The notes beneath the pieces were generated by a model. That model worked only from the letters and a program-made list of their open reading frames with translations, was not told where the DNA came from and made no database searches. Made by a program: the position numbers and the translations under genes. A stretch of 64,000 bases of DNA from Hibiscus mutabilis (Eukaryota > Streptophyta > Magnoliopsida > Malvales > Malvaceae): the NCBI GenBank assembly GCA_019671005.1, contig CM033744.1:17476128-17540127 (forward strand), written 5' to 3'. How positions within the stretch are numbered: position 1 is the first letter of the stretch; each line of letters begins with the position of its first letter. Positions 45,071 through 56,785 of the stretch are shown here, one piece after another.

Positions 45071-48000
45071 TGTAATACCCCAAAATGTAGCCTAGAGCTT
45101 TGACACTAGTTCGAATGTAATTCAAATTTGTTTGAAATGCTTTTAGAATGAATAATTAGAAGCCTAGTACCAAATTGGAATAAAAATGAAATGGATGGCT
45201 AATTTTGAAAGGACTAATCTGAATGTTGTTATGAGTTGGAGTTTGCATGTAAAATTTTCACTTTACCAAGGACTTAAACACTTGTCCAACCAAGGACAGG
45301 GCAAGGTGTTAGGGGGAGGGATGACTCACGGCTTGAAGGGGAGAGAAAAAGATAAACAATTTTCATCATCTTTATCTCTTCTTCTTCCTCCATAATCGAA
45401 GTTAAGCATGAGAGAAAGAGAGAGGTTAGAGAAATCTTAGGAGGATTTGAATCGAAGCTTAATTTGGTTCATTTCCTTGAACCGTTATTTTATAGCTTAA
45501 GTAAGAAAGGTGAAAAATACTCTTTCTTCTTTGTTATTCAAACTTAATTTGAGTATTTGATTGTATATCTCCATGAATATTGTTGTTAATAGAATTGTTA
45601 GAAATTTTAAACTTATACTAGGAGATTTCTTGATGCATTCGAATGACATGCACGATATGTTTACCATGCCCTTGAGATTTTTGCAACATAGTTAACATGA
45701 CCAGATTGCGTGTTAAGTAAATCTTAGGAATTTTTTGAATATGGTGGACCATTGTTGCTTGTATAGTTGAGATTAAAATGGGCATTTTTGTAACAATTAG
45801 GGGCTGATTTTGAATTAAAGGGGTTGTCTTGTAAATATGGAAACAAATGATGTTTTATAAAATTATGTAGATTGTTTTGTATAAACATGAAATTATATGG
45901 ACTATTTTGATGTGTTTATATGTATGCATGTTTAGTTGGACAATTTTGTATAAACATGAAAGTATATAGATTATTTTGATGTGTTTATATGTATACATGT
46001 TTAGTTGGACAATTTTGTATAAATATAAAAGTTTATACGGACTGTTTTTATGTGTTTATATGTATACATGTTTTGTTGAACAGTTTTGTATAAACATGAA
46101 AGTATACAGACTAGTTTTATGTGTTTATATGTATACATGTTTAGTTGGACAGTTTTGTATAAACATGAAATTATACGAACTGTTTTGATGTGTTTTTATG
46201 TATACATGTTTTATTGGACAGTTTTGTATAATCATGAAAGTATATGGACTGTTTGATGTGTTTATACGTATACATGTTTAGTTGGACAGTTTTGTATAAA
46301 CATGAAATTTTATGGACTGCTTTGATGTGTTTATACGTATACATGTTTAGTTGGACAATTTTGTGTAAACAGGAAAGTATATGGATTGTTTTGATGTGTT
46401 TATATGTATACATGTTTAGTTGGACAGTTTTGTATAAACATGAAATTATATGGACTGTTTTGATGTGTTTATATGTATACATGTTTAGTTGGACAATTTT
46501 GTATAAACATGAAATTAGATGGACTATTTTGATGTGTTTATATGTATACATGTTTAGTTGGACAATTTTTTATAAACTTGAAATTATAGGGACTGTTTTG
46601 ATGTGTTTATATGTATACATGTTTAGTTGGATAGTTTTGTATAAACATGAAAGTATATGGACTGTTTTGATGTGTTTATATGTATATGGACTGTTTTGAT
46701 CATATATGAAAGTATATATGTGTGTCATGGGCTGTTTGATACAAATATGATCGAATACCAATGTATTAGGGAGTGCAGGTTGTTTTGTAAGTTGAATGAC
46801 TTGAATTGGTTATAATGGCTTGTTACTATGTTTGTGGTACATGCCATGTTATGAAAGAGTAAGAGAAAAGAGTTAGTTGGAGGCTAGAAGTAATTGTGTA
46901 TTCAGGTATCTTGTAACTTCAGGATAAGAGGAGAAAAGAGTTAGTTAAAAACTAGGAGTAATTGTGGATTCTGGTATCTCGTAACTTCGCGATAAGAAGT
47001 GAGTGTAGTCACATTGTCTCGGATGACATATTGTCATTCCGATTCTTGAATTTCTATTTTGATATATGAAATGTGTGAATATGAATTCATATGAATATAT
47101 TTTGCATAAGGCTCAAGTAGAGCAAATTGGGGAAGGGCATTCAAGCATGGCATCCTTGATAAATTCTTTGTTAATATTGCATCACATATATGATCTGTGC
47201 CATGCTATGTTTGATTTGATTTTAATAAATGATAATATACTTCGTTTGAAAGTTTAGGAATCAAACTATGAACTTCTTTTTCATAAGACTCTAATAAAGC
47301 AAATCAAAACTTAAAATGATATGAACTAAGAGCCCTTAAGCCTTTCGGAGCTAGTAGCTCATCGTTGCCTCAAAATATTAAGTTGCCTGAACAATGGAAG
47401 TCCTTGGACACTTTGGCATGATGTAGAGGTATAATTCCGAGACTATGGTCTACAAGCTACGACTCAAGGGTGACAACCCCACATGTATAATATATTGGCA
47501 ATGGTAGGAGGTAACAAGAGAGATAGTAAGGAGATTGATGATAGTTGGATGGATAGAGAAGGAAAGTTAGGTCCGTTATGCTACACACTAGCCATTGCTT
47601 TGTGCTTTGTGCTAAATGATTCTAAAACCAATGCTACTTATGACCAAAGGTGATCCAAGGCAAACGTTTTAAAAGTTATAAACTTTGTAAGAAATCTGTT
47701 AAGACTCTGATAAGCTTTTGTTAAGCACTCTGATAAGACTTGTTAAGAATTCTAAAAATTTTGATAAGTTAGATAAGAAATTGGAAGGAACTCAATTGAA
47801 AACCTTGAAAGACATTCAGTAAGTTTGGAAAGACTATGATCCGCAATAAAGCTTCTAATAAACAAAGCCTCGTTTAAGTTAAGATCAAGAAATAAGTTTC
47901 AATTGCTAACTTATGGTTGTATTCATTGAATTTCTACTCAATACCATTCATTGTGTGCTTGTTATCTCAATGTCATTACCTCACTTAGGCTATATCAGTC

Positions 48001-48930
48001 TAATACATTTATTGTCTTGCATTTTCAAGATTAAAAGAAGTTCTGTGTTTCGATCGTGGTTTGAGGTTGCAAGTCAATCTCTAAGGATTTCATGTAACGA
48101 TTTTGTATTTCTTGTAAAGAACTCCTAGTTGGTGGCATATGGGTGTTAATTATGCATAACTGCACTTAGATAACCTTTTGATTTCCTATATGTATAAGTT
48201 TCTTAGGTAATTATCTTTATATGTATGGCCTATTATGCTTCTTGATTTCTTGTTGGATAAGCTTTGTTTAATTATGGTAATCGAATAGTTGCTTGTTAGA
48301 TAAGCTATGTTAGTAAAGAGTTCGAATGTCTTCTTGTTGACCAAGTTAAATTAGATATGATGCTTGTATTAAAAGGAACGCTTGACTAGTTATATGTTTG
48401 TAATGATTCTATACAGTAATATGCCTCGAGTTTTGCTTATATATTTATAATTAAACTACATTTTATAAAATCATTAAGTTAAATATTTCCTGTATGACAA
48501 GTAAAGTGATGTTGAACTACCTTTTGATCATGAAATGAAGAATGATAATGAGTTTTAAATTAGTTATGGTATGATCGTGTTATTTAGCATTGGTTATGTT
48601 GTTTGAATAAATGATAAGCATGATATGGAATAATCTGAATGTCAATATGGATCTAACTTGTGAAAACTTAAATGTATGTTATGATGTATTTGATTACGAT
48701 TAGAAATTGGATTAAGCTTGAATTTATTGCCATTGAAAAGTGAAAATGAAATGTATCGCTTATGAATTATGTTTAATTTCTTAAGTTGTTTGAGAAAATT
48801 TTTGTAAGCCTCTTGATTTAGTAAAAGTTTTCTCTTTTGATTCATGTGAGACCTACTTTGGATTTCTAAATTTTGTTCTGATGACATCTTCTATACCGGT
48901 TTTCTTCTAAACCGGGTAGAGGGTGTTACA
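45071..48930 (+). repeat. 3' LTR of Element 6
   Basis: 3860 bp, collinear with the 5' LTR; includes the 69-bp array (45865-46735) and keeps the ~48 bp lost from the 5' copy (about 45162-45209). The AGGTATCTCGTAACTTC block is also repeated here (46905, 46972). Substitutions between the LTRs are fairly few, so this is one of the younger insertions. Confidence 0.93.
45865..46735 (+). repeat. 69-bp tandem array, 3' LTR of Element 6
   Basis: About 12-13 units with the same 69-bp period; gives open frames at 46171-46551 (minus) and 46244-46699 (plus). Confidence 0.92.
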
Positions 48931-48935
48931 CACAA
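48931..48935 (+). repeat. Right target site duplication of Element 6
   Basis: CACAA, identical to 40948-40952. Confidence 0.92.
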
Positions 48936-49300
48936 TCTCAGCAATATACAACTATGCGAACTTATCCAAAGTATACGTCGTATGCACAGCCAGAAAATGT
49001 GCACACTTCGTAAACCTATCCACAATCACCCATACAAAATTCTTCTTTGACGGCCATCAAAGGCAAACCAGACATAAAATCCATGGTAATTCTCTCCCAC
49101 TTCCATTCTGGAACCTTCAACAGTTGCAACTACCCAAAAAGAAATTGATGCTCAGCCTTAACACGTTGACAAACCATACATCGAGCAACAAAATTCGCTA
49201 CATCCTTTTCAAACCAACCCAGAAATACTCATTTTAAATATTTTGATACATCTTTGTACTTCCCAGATGCATAGCAAAAGGACTCAAATGTATTTCAATC
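48936..49300 (-). pseudogene. Integrase N-terminal part of Element 5
   Basis: Minus-strand coding continues from the RNase H region: HLSPFAMHLGSTKMYQNI (about 49285-49235), the first half of the HHCC zinc domain, then remnants of the Cys half and core start with frameshifts to 48936, where Element 6 interrupts it. The core resumes at 40947. Confidence 0.75.
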
Positions 49301-50950
49301 AAGATAGTGTGCTTTAACTCTTCATCTTTCGTCACCACCACTCGACTCTTGAAATACCAAACTCCTTTGTCACTAAAACAGAAATCCGTTTGATTGCCAT
49401 CTATTATGTCTTTGACATGCGGTACCAAAGAATCATCAAACGGTTGCTTCTCCTTGATCAACTGCAACAATGATGGCTTCACTTGCAACATAGCCAACAA
49501 ACCACCATCACACGTTACACTCAACCGAGCAAACATCGCCCTCAACTCAACTACAACTTTTTTACTCAAAGCATCAGCTACAACATTAGCCTTTCTTGGA
49601 TGATACTCTATCGTCAAATCATAGTACTTAAGCAACTACAACCATATTTGTTGCTAAGTTAAACTCCTTCTGCAACATCAGATATTTCAAGCTCTTGTGA
49701 TCCGTGTATACAATACACTTCCCACCACAAAAGATAATGTCACCACATCTTCAATACAAGCACAATAGCAGCGAGCTCAATATCATGCGTAGGATAGTTG
49801 CGCTCGTGCACCTTCAACTTCCTAGATGCATAAGCCACAACCCTTCCTTCTTCCATCAACACATACCCCAAACCAACGTAGGATGCATCGCTATAAACCA
49901 CAAACTCCTTCCCTGACTCAAGTTGAATCAAGATTGGAGCTTGCGTCAAAGCTTCCTTTAACTTATCAAAAGCTTGTTGTCTACCTTCTGTCTAATCAAA
50001 ACTCACATCCTTTAGCAACAACGTCGTCAAAGAAACAACAATCCTCATGAAACCATCCACAAAGCGTCGGTAGTATCCTGCTAACCCCAAAAAACTACGA
50101 ACTTCTAACACTGACTTCGATTGCTTTTAATTCACGACAACTTCAATTTTTTGCAGATCCACGTGAATACCCTCAACTGAAACAACTTAACCAAGAAAAA
50201 CCACTTGCTTGATCCAAAACTCATACTTACTCAACTTGGCATAAAGCTTATTGTCCAACAGAACCTGCAACACAATCTGTGGATGGCGATCTTGATTTTC
50301 CTCAGTACGAGAGTACACAAGAATTTCATTGATGAACACTACCACTATTTGATCCAAAAATTTATGGAACACCTGATTCATTAGTACATGAAACCTATTG
50401 GTTCATTGGTCAACCCAAACAGCATCACTGAGAACTCGTAATGCCCATAGTGCGTGTAAAAAGCTATCTTCAGTACGTTTTCATCCTCCATCTTCAACTA
50501 ATAATACCGAGACCTCAAATCAATCTTGGAAAATAATGTAACCTCCTAAAATTGATCAAACAAATCATCAATCCTTGGTAAAGGATACACATTCTTAATT
50601 GTCAACTTGTTCAATTACCGATAATCAATGCACATTCTCATTGTGCCATCTTTCTTTTTCACAAACAACATTGATGCTCCCTACGGTGAAACACTAGGCC
50701 AAATGAAACCACCATCCAACAACTCCAGTAGTTGCATCTTCAACTTCTTCAATTCCTTCAGTGCCATATGATATGGTGCAATTGACACTGGAGCCATATC
50801 CGCGTAGGTCTCAATGCAAAACTCTACCACCTATCCAGCAGTAAACCAGACAACTCTTTCAGAAACACTCCTAGCAAATCGCAAGCTATGTGAATATTCT
50901 GGGCATGCACTTCCTTCATATTAGGGTTCATGACATAAGCTAGGTATACT
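49301..50950 (-). pseudogene. RT and RNase H pseudogene of Element 5
   Basis: Minus strand, downward: RT start near 50850 (ELSGLLL), the RT catalytic box F-I-N-E at about 50320-50340 where F-I-D-D is expected, so both metal-binding residues are changed; KLYAKLSKYEFW and VVFLG follow. RNase H: FVVYSDASYVGLG (about 49905-49868), EGRVVAYASRKLK, YPTHDIELAA, then YHPRKANVVADALSKK (about 49610-49560) and the linker to integrase. Stops near 50380, 50180 and 49640. Confidence 0.88.
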
Positions 50951-50956
50951 TGACCC

Positions 50957-51236
50957 TCATATTTCCAACATCTTTCGTGCTTCCAAAGACGAAACAACAT
51001 TGGACAAGAATTTGAGATTCTCGCACACAACCATCACTTTGTAATCCTCAACAAGTTTGAACGAAACTCTCTTGGTCTCAAAATCCACCACCGCCCTATA
51101 CTCCGATAACCAATCCATCCCTAAGATTACATCCAAACCATAAAATGATAGATCCATCAAATCAGCCGCAAACACATGACCTTTGACCATCGAATGACAT
51201 CTCCTATATAGCCTTCTAACAACTACTGTCTCATGA
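50957..51236 (-). pseudogene. Protease C-terminal half of Element 5
   Basis: VKGHVFAADLMDLSF and VILGMDWLSEY on the minus strand (51190-51100) are the downstream part of the retropepsin. The active-site half lies beyond Element 7 at 55417-55580. Confidence 0.85.
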
Positions 51237-52084
51237 AAATATTACGACTTCTTTAATCAATAATCGGGGTAATTTAAAATTTTTTAGGAAAACTTCTCAA
51301 TGGTCACCCATCCTAAAATTTCTCTAACCCAAGCACGTTCAACTTTATTTAAAACCAAAATAAATTATTTATTCGAGCTCCAATCATAAATCAATTATCT
51401 TATCATACAACTCATCATATGAGTTTACTCTTAACTTTGTATCTTTCCAGAAACGCCAATTATCATGAAACCCTACCAAACTTTAAAGGCCAATCACAAC
51501 TCAAATAGGTTTAGCAAGTATACATGCCACTATAATAATCAAACCTCAAATAGGATGTCATTACTGTGATTACCTGTTGAGCTAGTAGTTACCAACCTTG
51601 CCCTTATAATTTTCCAAAATTCCGATCTTGCCATTTTTCATCCAACGGCTCATATTTAACATGGAAAATCAACTTAAATCCAAGGGTTCATATTCTTCCA
51701 ACAGAAAAATATCCAAGGGTTCATATTCTTCCAACGGCTCAAATTTAACATGGAAAATCAACTTAAAATATCTTAGACATGTAAAATGACATAATTAACC
51801 TTGCCTTATCATCCTTCAAAATATCCTGGATATTGAATTCGATACGATTATCCGAATATTTTTCTAAAGTTTATCGCTCTATAGCCATTAATACAAACTC
51901 CGTACGAAAAATCTGGGTAACACGAAAACATCATTCTTGGGGGTCAACTATTCATTTACGGGACTAAAATACATAACTTTTGAAAATTACAATTTAGTCC
52001 CTAAACTTTTCCTAAGTTTATATTTTATCCACAAAACTTTCAAAATGTACATTTTGGTCACTAGCCAAAATTTGGGATATTACA
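51237..52084 (-). repeat. 3' LTR of Element 7
   Basis: Matches 54626-55416. Read on the minus strand it starts TGTAATATCCCAAATTTTGG at 52084; the far end is truncated by about 40 bp at 51237. The block TCCAAGGGTTCATATTCTTC is duplicated (51681 and 51711), absent from the other LTR. Confidence 0.88.
51293..51344 (-). ncRNA. 5S rRNA-derived fragment in Element 7 3' LTR
   Basis: Minus strand: CGTGCTTGGG, AGAG and TTAGGATGGGTGACC in the order and spacing of plant 5S rRNA, then GAGAAG for GGGAAG. It spans A-box to just past the C-box. The C-box word GGATGGGTGACC is intact. Confidence 0.78.
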
Positions 52085-52099
52085 ATTTTTTCCCTTAAG
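52085..52099 (-). other. Polypurine tract of Element 7
   Basis: Minus strand CTTAAGGGAAAAAAT, touching the LTR start. Confidence 0.8.
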
Positions 52100-52129
52100 A
52101 AAATTCGTACTCGAATTTTCAACACATAA

Positions 52130-52400
52130 CTGATTCAAAAACAATGAGAAAACTACTTTCTCATATCTTTTTCTCTTTCCCAGATCGCTTTTTCGACTTC
52201 ATGATTTCTCCAAAGAACTTTTACAAGCGAGATCATCTTATTACTTAGTTCTTTGACTCCATGTGCCAGAATCTTTACCGATTCTTCCTCGTAAATCAAA
52301 TTTGGTGACTCTCTATTCCTTCCAGGTAATAATATGTAAAGGATATGATCGATACTTCTTGAGCATCGATACATGAAATATATTATGAATCTTGTCCATT
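52130..52400 (-). pseudogene. Integrase C-terminal tail of Element 7
   Basis: LVKVLWRNHEVEKAIWERE near 52225-52170 is the chromovirus C-terminal motif, with the MYRCSRSI remnant of the HVSMLR motif before it. It lies next to the polypurine tract as expected. Confidence 0.8.
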
Positions 52401-53400
52401 TCCAGAGGTAAGGCTAGCTAATAAGCCACTAGACGAACTCTTTTTACAATCTTATATGGTCCAATAACTATTGAACTCAGCTTCCCTTTTTGTCCTAACC
52501 ATAACACCTCCTTCCAAGGTGAAACTTTTACGGAATACTTTGTCCTTAACTTCATATTAAGTAAATTTTCTTTCAAGATTAGCAGATAATATCCACCATT
52601 CTAAAGTAATTCTAGGTTGCTCGAACTATTATTACTTTATACTCCACATCCTGAACTGAATCAAATCAGATTCAATCACTTCTTAGTTCTTTTTTTAACT
52701 CATTATCGTTGGGGATATAAATTACCCTTTGATAATATGAACATTCTTTAAACTAAGAATCGATACCTTTAATTTTTTCCCTTTTCACCTTACTAAATTC
52801 TTTCCAGGCATATCTTATCTTTCATTTGTAAATCTTTAATCCGATTTGTCAAAGTAGGCTTGAGCTGAAGTTGTGTAATCAATACACTATTTTCCTCCAA
52901 AGATAATTGGGGATTTAATGCTTATAAGGTAAAGAATGATTTTTGCTAAATACATCAACTACTACATTAGCCTTATTACATCAATACACAGCCCAACGTA
53001 TTATGAGACGTATTATTGAATAAGGTAGAATCCTTACTAGATTCATACTGCACTAATACTAGTGCTACTATCAAATCTTCTTCTACTGGTAATAATATAA
53101 TCGTAATTTAATCTTAGAGGAATATTACTACTTCTTTTGACTAACATCACTGGAGCTTCCTAAGGTGATATATTGGGTCGTATAAAACCTCAATCCAATG
53201 ATTCTTACAACTAAGCCTTTTATCTTTCTCAATCTAGTAAGAGCCATTATGTATGGTGCAATCGATATAGGTCCAATATTGGATTAAAATCCAATCCTAA
53301 ACTTAGCCTCTCGATTAAGCGTCAAGCCTGACAGCTCCTCTTGGGCAACCCATTTAAAACTCACAAACAATAGGAATACTCTCTCAGCTTACCCTTAAGG
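52401..53400 (-). pseudogene. Degenerate integrase and RT remnants of Element 7
   Basis: Minus strand 53400-53100: QEELSGLTLNREAKF, then PISIAPYIMALTRLRKIKG, the start of RT. From about 53050 to 52400 only scattered pol similarity remains, including an integrase C-terminal piece near 52530-52430. The RT catalytic box, RNase H and the integrase core are mostly gone. Confidence 0.6.
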
Positions 53401-53699
53401 CTCGGTATCCAAAAGTTAAATAATTTTCACATTAGTAACAAATTCCAATAAAAAGTCTGCATGCTTATGCATGCCAATTATCATAACCCTCACATGATTG
53501 TTTTTATGGTTTTCTTAAATCTCCAACATTAATTATAAATGTCAGAGAGTTCTTAATTTTCCTTGTCTTGATCTCTTAGCTGAACTATGTAATAAATTTA
53601 GCTTGATATCTTTGCCGGGAATCCTCACCACTTTTTAGAAGTGGTGAAATACATAACGATTCACTATTCCTTTTTACGAGCTGTGACCTCTGTTAGATA

Positions 53700-54300
53700 T
53701 TTTCTCATCCTGAACCCTTTGCATTGCATTTGGCATAATTTACTGCTTCATAGAATTTTGAAATGCATAGGGCAGTCAGTACTTCTTTGTACCTGACCTT
53801 TAGCCCTCCATGAGCTATCATAACATGCTCTCTTTCTGTCTGTAGAAAGCAGTTTAGAAGCAAATCAGCTCAGTTTATTAAACTTGCACTTATACCCGTA
53901 AATAATCCAATTTCCCTAATAAAGATGCAAGAAACTCCGTTGCATCTCTAGGATAAAATGTGTTACGAAACCCTCAAAGAAAGAACTTCTAGCTAATAGG
54001 CTTTTGAATATGTACCGTAACATTACTTTATCAAATACATGTCTAAATCTTTCAGATGAGATAATACTTTTTCTTTGAATCTTCTCTGATCATCAATACA
54101 TAGTTTATTCAACATAACTTTTATATCATTAAACCATAGATTAACAATCATAGGATCCCCATTAATATCTCTCTGAAAATCTAGTGTGTCAAAACTCTTA
54201 ACTCTTTTGCAATCGGTGCCTAAGCAGGCTGATTCATGATCGCATCTAATGTCTGGAAGAAAAACTCTTAATCCAGAATATGCATATCATGTTACTCTGG
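53700..54300 (-). pseudogene. gag: gag remnant of Element 7
   Basis: Minus strand 54290-54100: QTLDAIMNQPA and APIAKELR match QSLDAIINQRA and HKELRKTRAP of the Element 9 gag, linking the two families. After that only fragments are readable. 53401-53700 and 54301-54560 hold no clear frame. Confidence 0.6.
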
Positions 54301-54565
54301 TGCCTCTGCACCATGCTAAGCTGAGGGTAGAATATTATCCTTAACCTTATCATGCTCGTGAATCTCTTATTGATTTACTCGCCTAACACCTAACACGATT
54401 CTTTTACCCTCACACATTAGAATTTAACATTATTATCATAATGAAGTAAGCAATTGCATCCATTCCAACAAGTAAAATCATCAGTAATTCTGACATCCTA
54501 GTGGCTTGTATACACTTTTAACCTTTATCGTATTTCGTTTAGCTCTAGAACCGACTAAACCTATA

Positions 54566-54577
54566 GCTCTTATACCA
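54566..54577 (-). other. Primer binding site of Element 7
   Basis: Minus strand TGGTATAAGAGC, one mismatch from TGGTATCAGAGC, five bases from the LTR. Confidence 0.88.
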
Positions 54578-54582
54578 ATAAA

Positions 54583-55416
54583 TGTAACATCCCCTTCCCG
54601 TATCCGTACACCAGGTACGAGTCAGAAATATTACGACTTCTTTAATAAAAAATCGGGGTAATTTAAAAATTTTCAGGAAAACTTCTCAACGGTCACCCAT
54701 CTTAAAATTTCTCTAGCCCAAGCACATTTAACTTTATTTAAAACTGAAATAAATTATTTATTCGAGTTCCAATCATAAATCAATTATCTTAGCATACAAC
54801 TCATCACCTGAGTTTACTCTTAACTTTGTATCTTTCCAGAAACGCCAATTATCATGAAACCCTACCGAACTTTAAAGGCCAATCACAACTCAAATAGGTT
54901 TAGCAAGTATACATGCAACTATAATAATCAAACCTCAAATAGGATGTCATTATTGTGATTACCTGTTGAGCTAGTAGTTACCAACCTTGCCCTTATAATT
55001 TTCCAAAATTATGATCTTGCCATTTTTCATCCAACGGCTCATATTTAACATGGAAATTAACTTAAATCCAAGGGTTCACATTCTTCTGACACAAGGAAAA
55101 TATCTTAGACATGTAAAATGACATAATTAACTTTGCGTTATCATCCTTCAAAATATCCTGGATATTCGATTTGATCCGATTATCTGAATATTTTTCTAAA
55201 CTTTATCATTCTATAGCCATTAATACAAACTCCATAGAAAAAATTTGGGTAACACGAAAACATCATTCTTGGGGGTAAACTATTCATTTACGAGACTAAA
55301 ATACATAACTATTGAAAATTACAATTTAGTCCCTAAACTTTTCTTAAGTTTATACTTTATCCACAAAACTTTCAAAATTTACATTTTGATCACTAGCCAA
55401 AAATTGGGATATTACA
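54583..55416 (-). repeat. 5' LTR of Element 7
   Basis: 834 bp from TGTAATATCCCAATTTTTGG (55416) to GGGGATGTTACA (54583). Confidence 0.9.
54682..54733 (-). ncRNA. 5S rRNA-derived fragment in Element 7 5' LTR
   Basis: Minus strand: TGTGCTTGGGCTAGAG and TTAAGATGGGTGACC, the same piece as 51293-51344 with a few other changes; GTGCTTGGGC is closer to 5S here. It lies about 685-735 bp into the LTR, unlike the 255-bp position in the solo LTR. Confidence 0.78.
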
Positions 55417-55580
55417 GAACTAGTTACCCGCATACCAACATCTAACACCTGTACAGGTATATCAAGCAAACAAGCATGTTCGCGCAAGATGTACAAATAT
55501 GTAGAACCAAAATCTATCAAAGAAAGCAATGGCATGGACTACAAAGTAAATGTACCTACAATCATATTGGTATCATTCCT
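55417..55580 (-). pseudogene. Protease active-site half of Element 5
   Basis: Minus strand LIDFGSTYLYI: the D-S-G-S/T site has Phe for Ser. VQVLDVGMRVTSS follows, up to the Element 7 insertion. Confidence 0.82.
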
Positions 55581-55739
55581 TCTTACACGATGCCTGAAAA
55601 CCCTCGCCGGTCTACCAGCCTCAGGTTGAACCGGTACGGTATGAGCAACTACCTTTTAACCATCCTTCCTATGCTGAAAATATCCTCGACCGCGTCCATG
55701 GACTCTCTATGGCACAACAGCTGGTGCAGGAGCTTGACC

Positions 55740-56785
55740 TATCCTGGCTAACTGCGGACAATCACACCTAATGTGATCCCATGAACCACAGCTACAACAA
55801 GTACCAATAGTACCCCAACACTCCCCTGAATGTCGTCTACCACATCTCTCACATTCAGGTGTTCGAGCAAATATATTTTGAACATGTTGTCCATGGCAGC
55901 ACTGTTCCCTCTACGTCTCTAATCCGGACGGTAACTCCTATTCCTATGCTTCTTGTATCGATCCCTACTAACATCTAGCTCAACATTCCTCTTCTCAGCT
56001 GAAGAACTCCATGATCGCAAAGACAACCCTAAATTTTGTTCTATGTCCTTATCTTGGGAAACCAGAACATCAAAATATTTATAATCTGTAGCTAGCATAT
56101 AAGTGTTCACCTCTTTAACCTGCCCGTAATTGAAATGATCGCATCACTGGTGCTCATCTAGAACCAGCTCAAGAGTAAATTGGCTTAACCGAACAAACTA
56201 TATCTTATACTAGAAAATACACATATTCCCCTACTCTAAAGACATAAACTCCCTCTTCTTCTCATCCTGATAACGAGATATCTGATACTTCTTTTGGAAA
56301 GCAGCACAAAAGATCTCCCATGTCACATCAGTAGGTGCCAAACCTGCGATAGTAGTTGTCCACCAACTGTAATAATCACCTTGAAGCAACGACACTTTGC
56401 AACCTAATTTGTGAACATCTGTACACTCCATCTGGCCAAGAATCTTCTCCCTGCTAGCAAACCACTCCTCTACTACTTCTGGACCCAAACCCCTAAACAC
56501 AGTACCACCTATGCTTTTCAGACACTCCAATAAAAGCCCGATATTAATAGCTACAGGCACCGGTGTAGGTACTTGCACTCCAACCATGGCCGTCAGAAAA
56601 GCTCTAGTCATCGCGTTAAATCAACTGTGTCATAACACCAAAAATAGGTCATTGCAGTGCCTGAGGCATACCACCCTCAACTCCAGCACTAGCAAGAGGA
56701 ATCGGTGGAAGGGGAGGTAACTCATCATCTTGTCTATCAACAACACTCCCCATATGAGCTCTCGTCTCGGTCTTATTTGCAAAAA
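55740..56785 (-). pseudogene. gag: gag pseudogene of Element 5
   Basis: Minus strand from about 56785: the likely start ATG now reads ATA or lies further in; PPLPPIPLASAG, a stop near 56660, then EVVEEWFASREKILGQMECTD...VSLLQGDYYSWWTT (56470-56360), the capsid signature. The 55919-56110 part ends the capsid region. Zinc-knuckle Cys/His clusters are at 55745-55870 (C..CGRRHSGEC and CGSWDHIRCDC types). A sister of the Element 1 gag. Confidence 0.82.

Larger units (their letters stand above)
40953..48930 (+). mobile_element. Element 6: non-autonomous retrotransposon, ~3.87-kb LTRs, 233-bp interior
   Basis: 7978 bp. LTRs at 40953-44837 (3885 bp) and 45071-48930 (3860 bp) with TGTAATACCCC...GTGTTACA ends; primer site and polypurine tract both good; perfect CACAA target duplication; inserted in the Element 5 integrase. 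The internal domain of 233 bp has no coding capacity beyond a five-codon gag start, so all proteins must have been supplied by another element. About 97% of the element is LTR. The 60- to 150-codon open frames in the LTRs come from the 69-bp array. Confidence 0.95.
51237..55416 (-). mobile_element. Element 7: internally deleted retrotransposon with 5S-like segment in its LTRs
   Basis: Minus strand. LTRs at 54583-55416 (5') and 51237-52084 (3'), primer site, polypurine tract, and a 2.5-kb interior with gag, RT and integrase scraps similar to Element 9. It sits in the Element 5 protease. The right flank is GAACT, but the 3' LTR has lost its terminal ~40 bp and the matching duplication. The first ~470 bp of the LTR match family III (57189 on); the rest does not. 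Confidence 0.85.
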
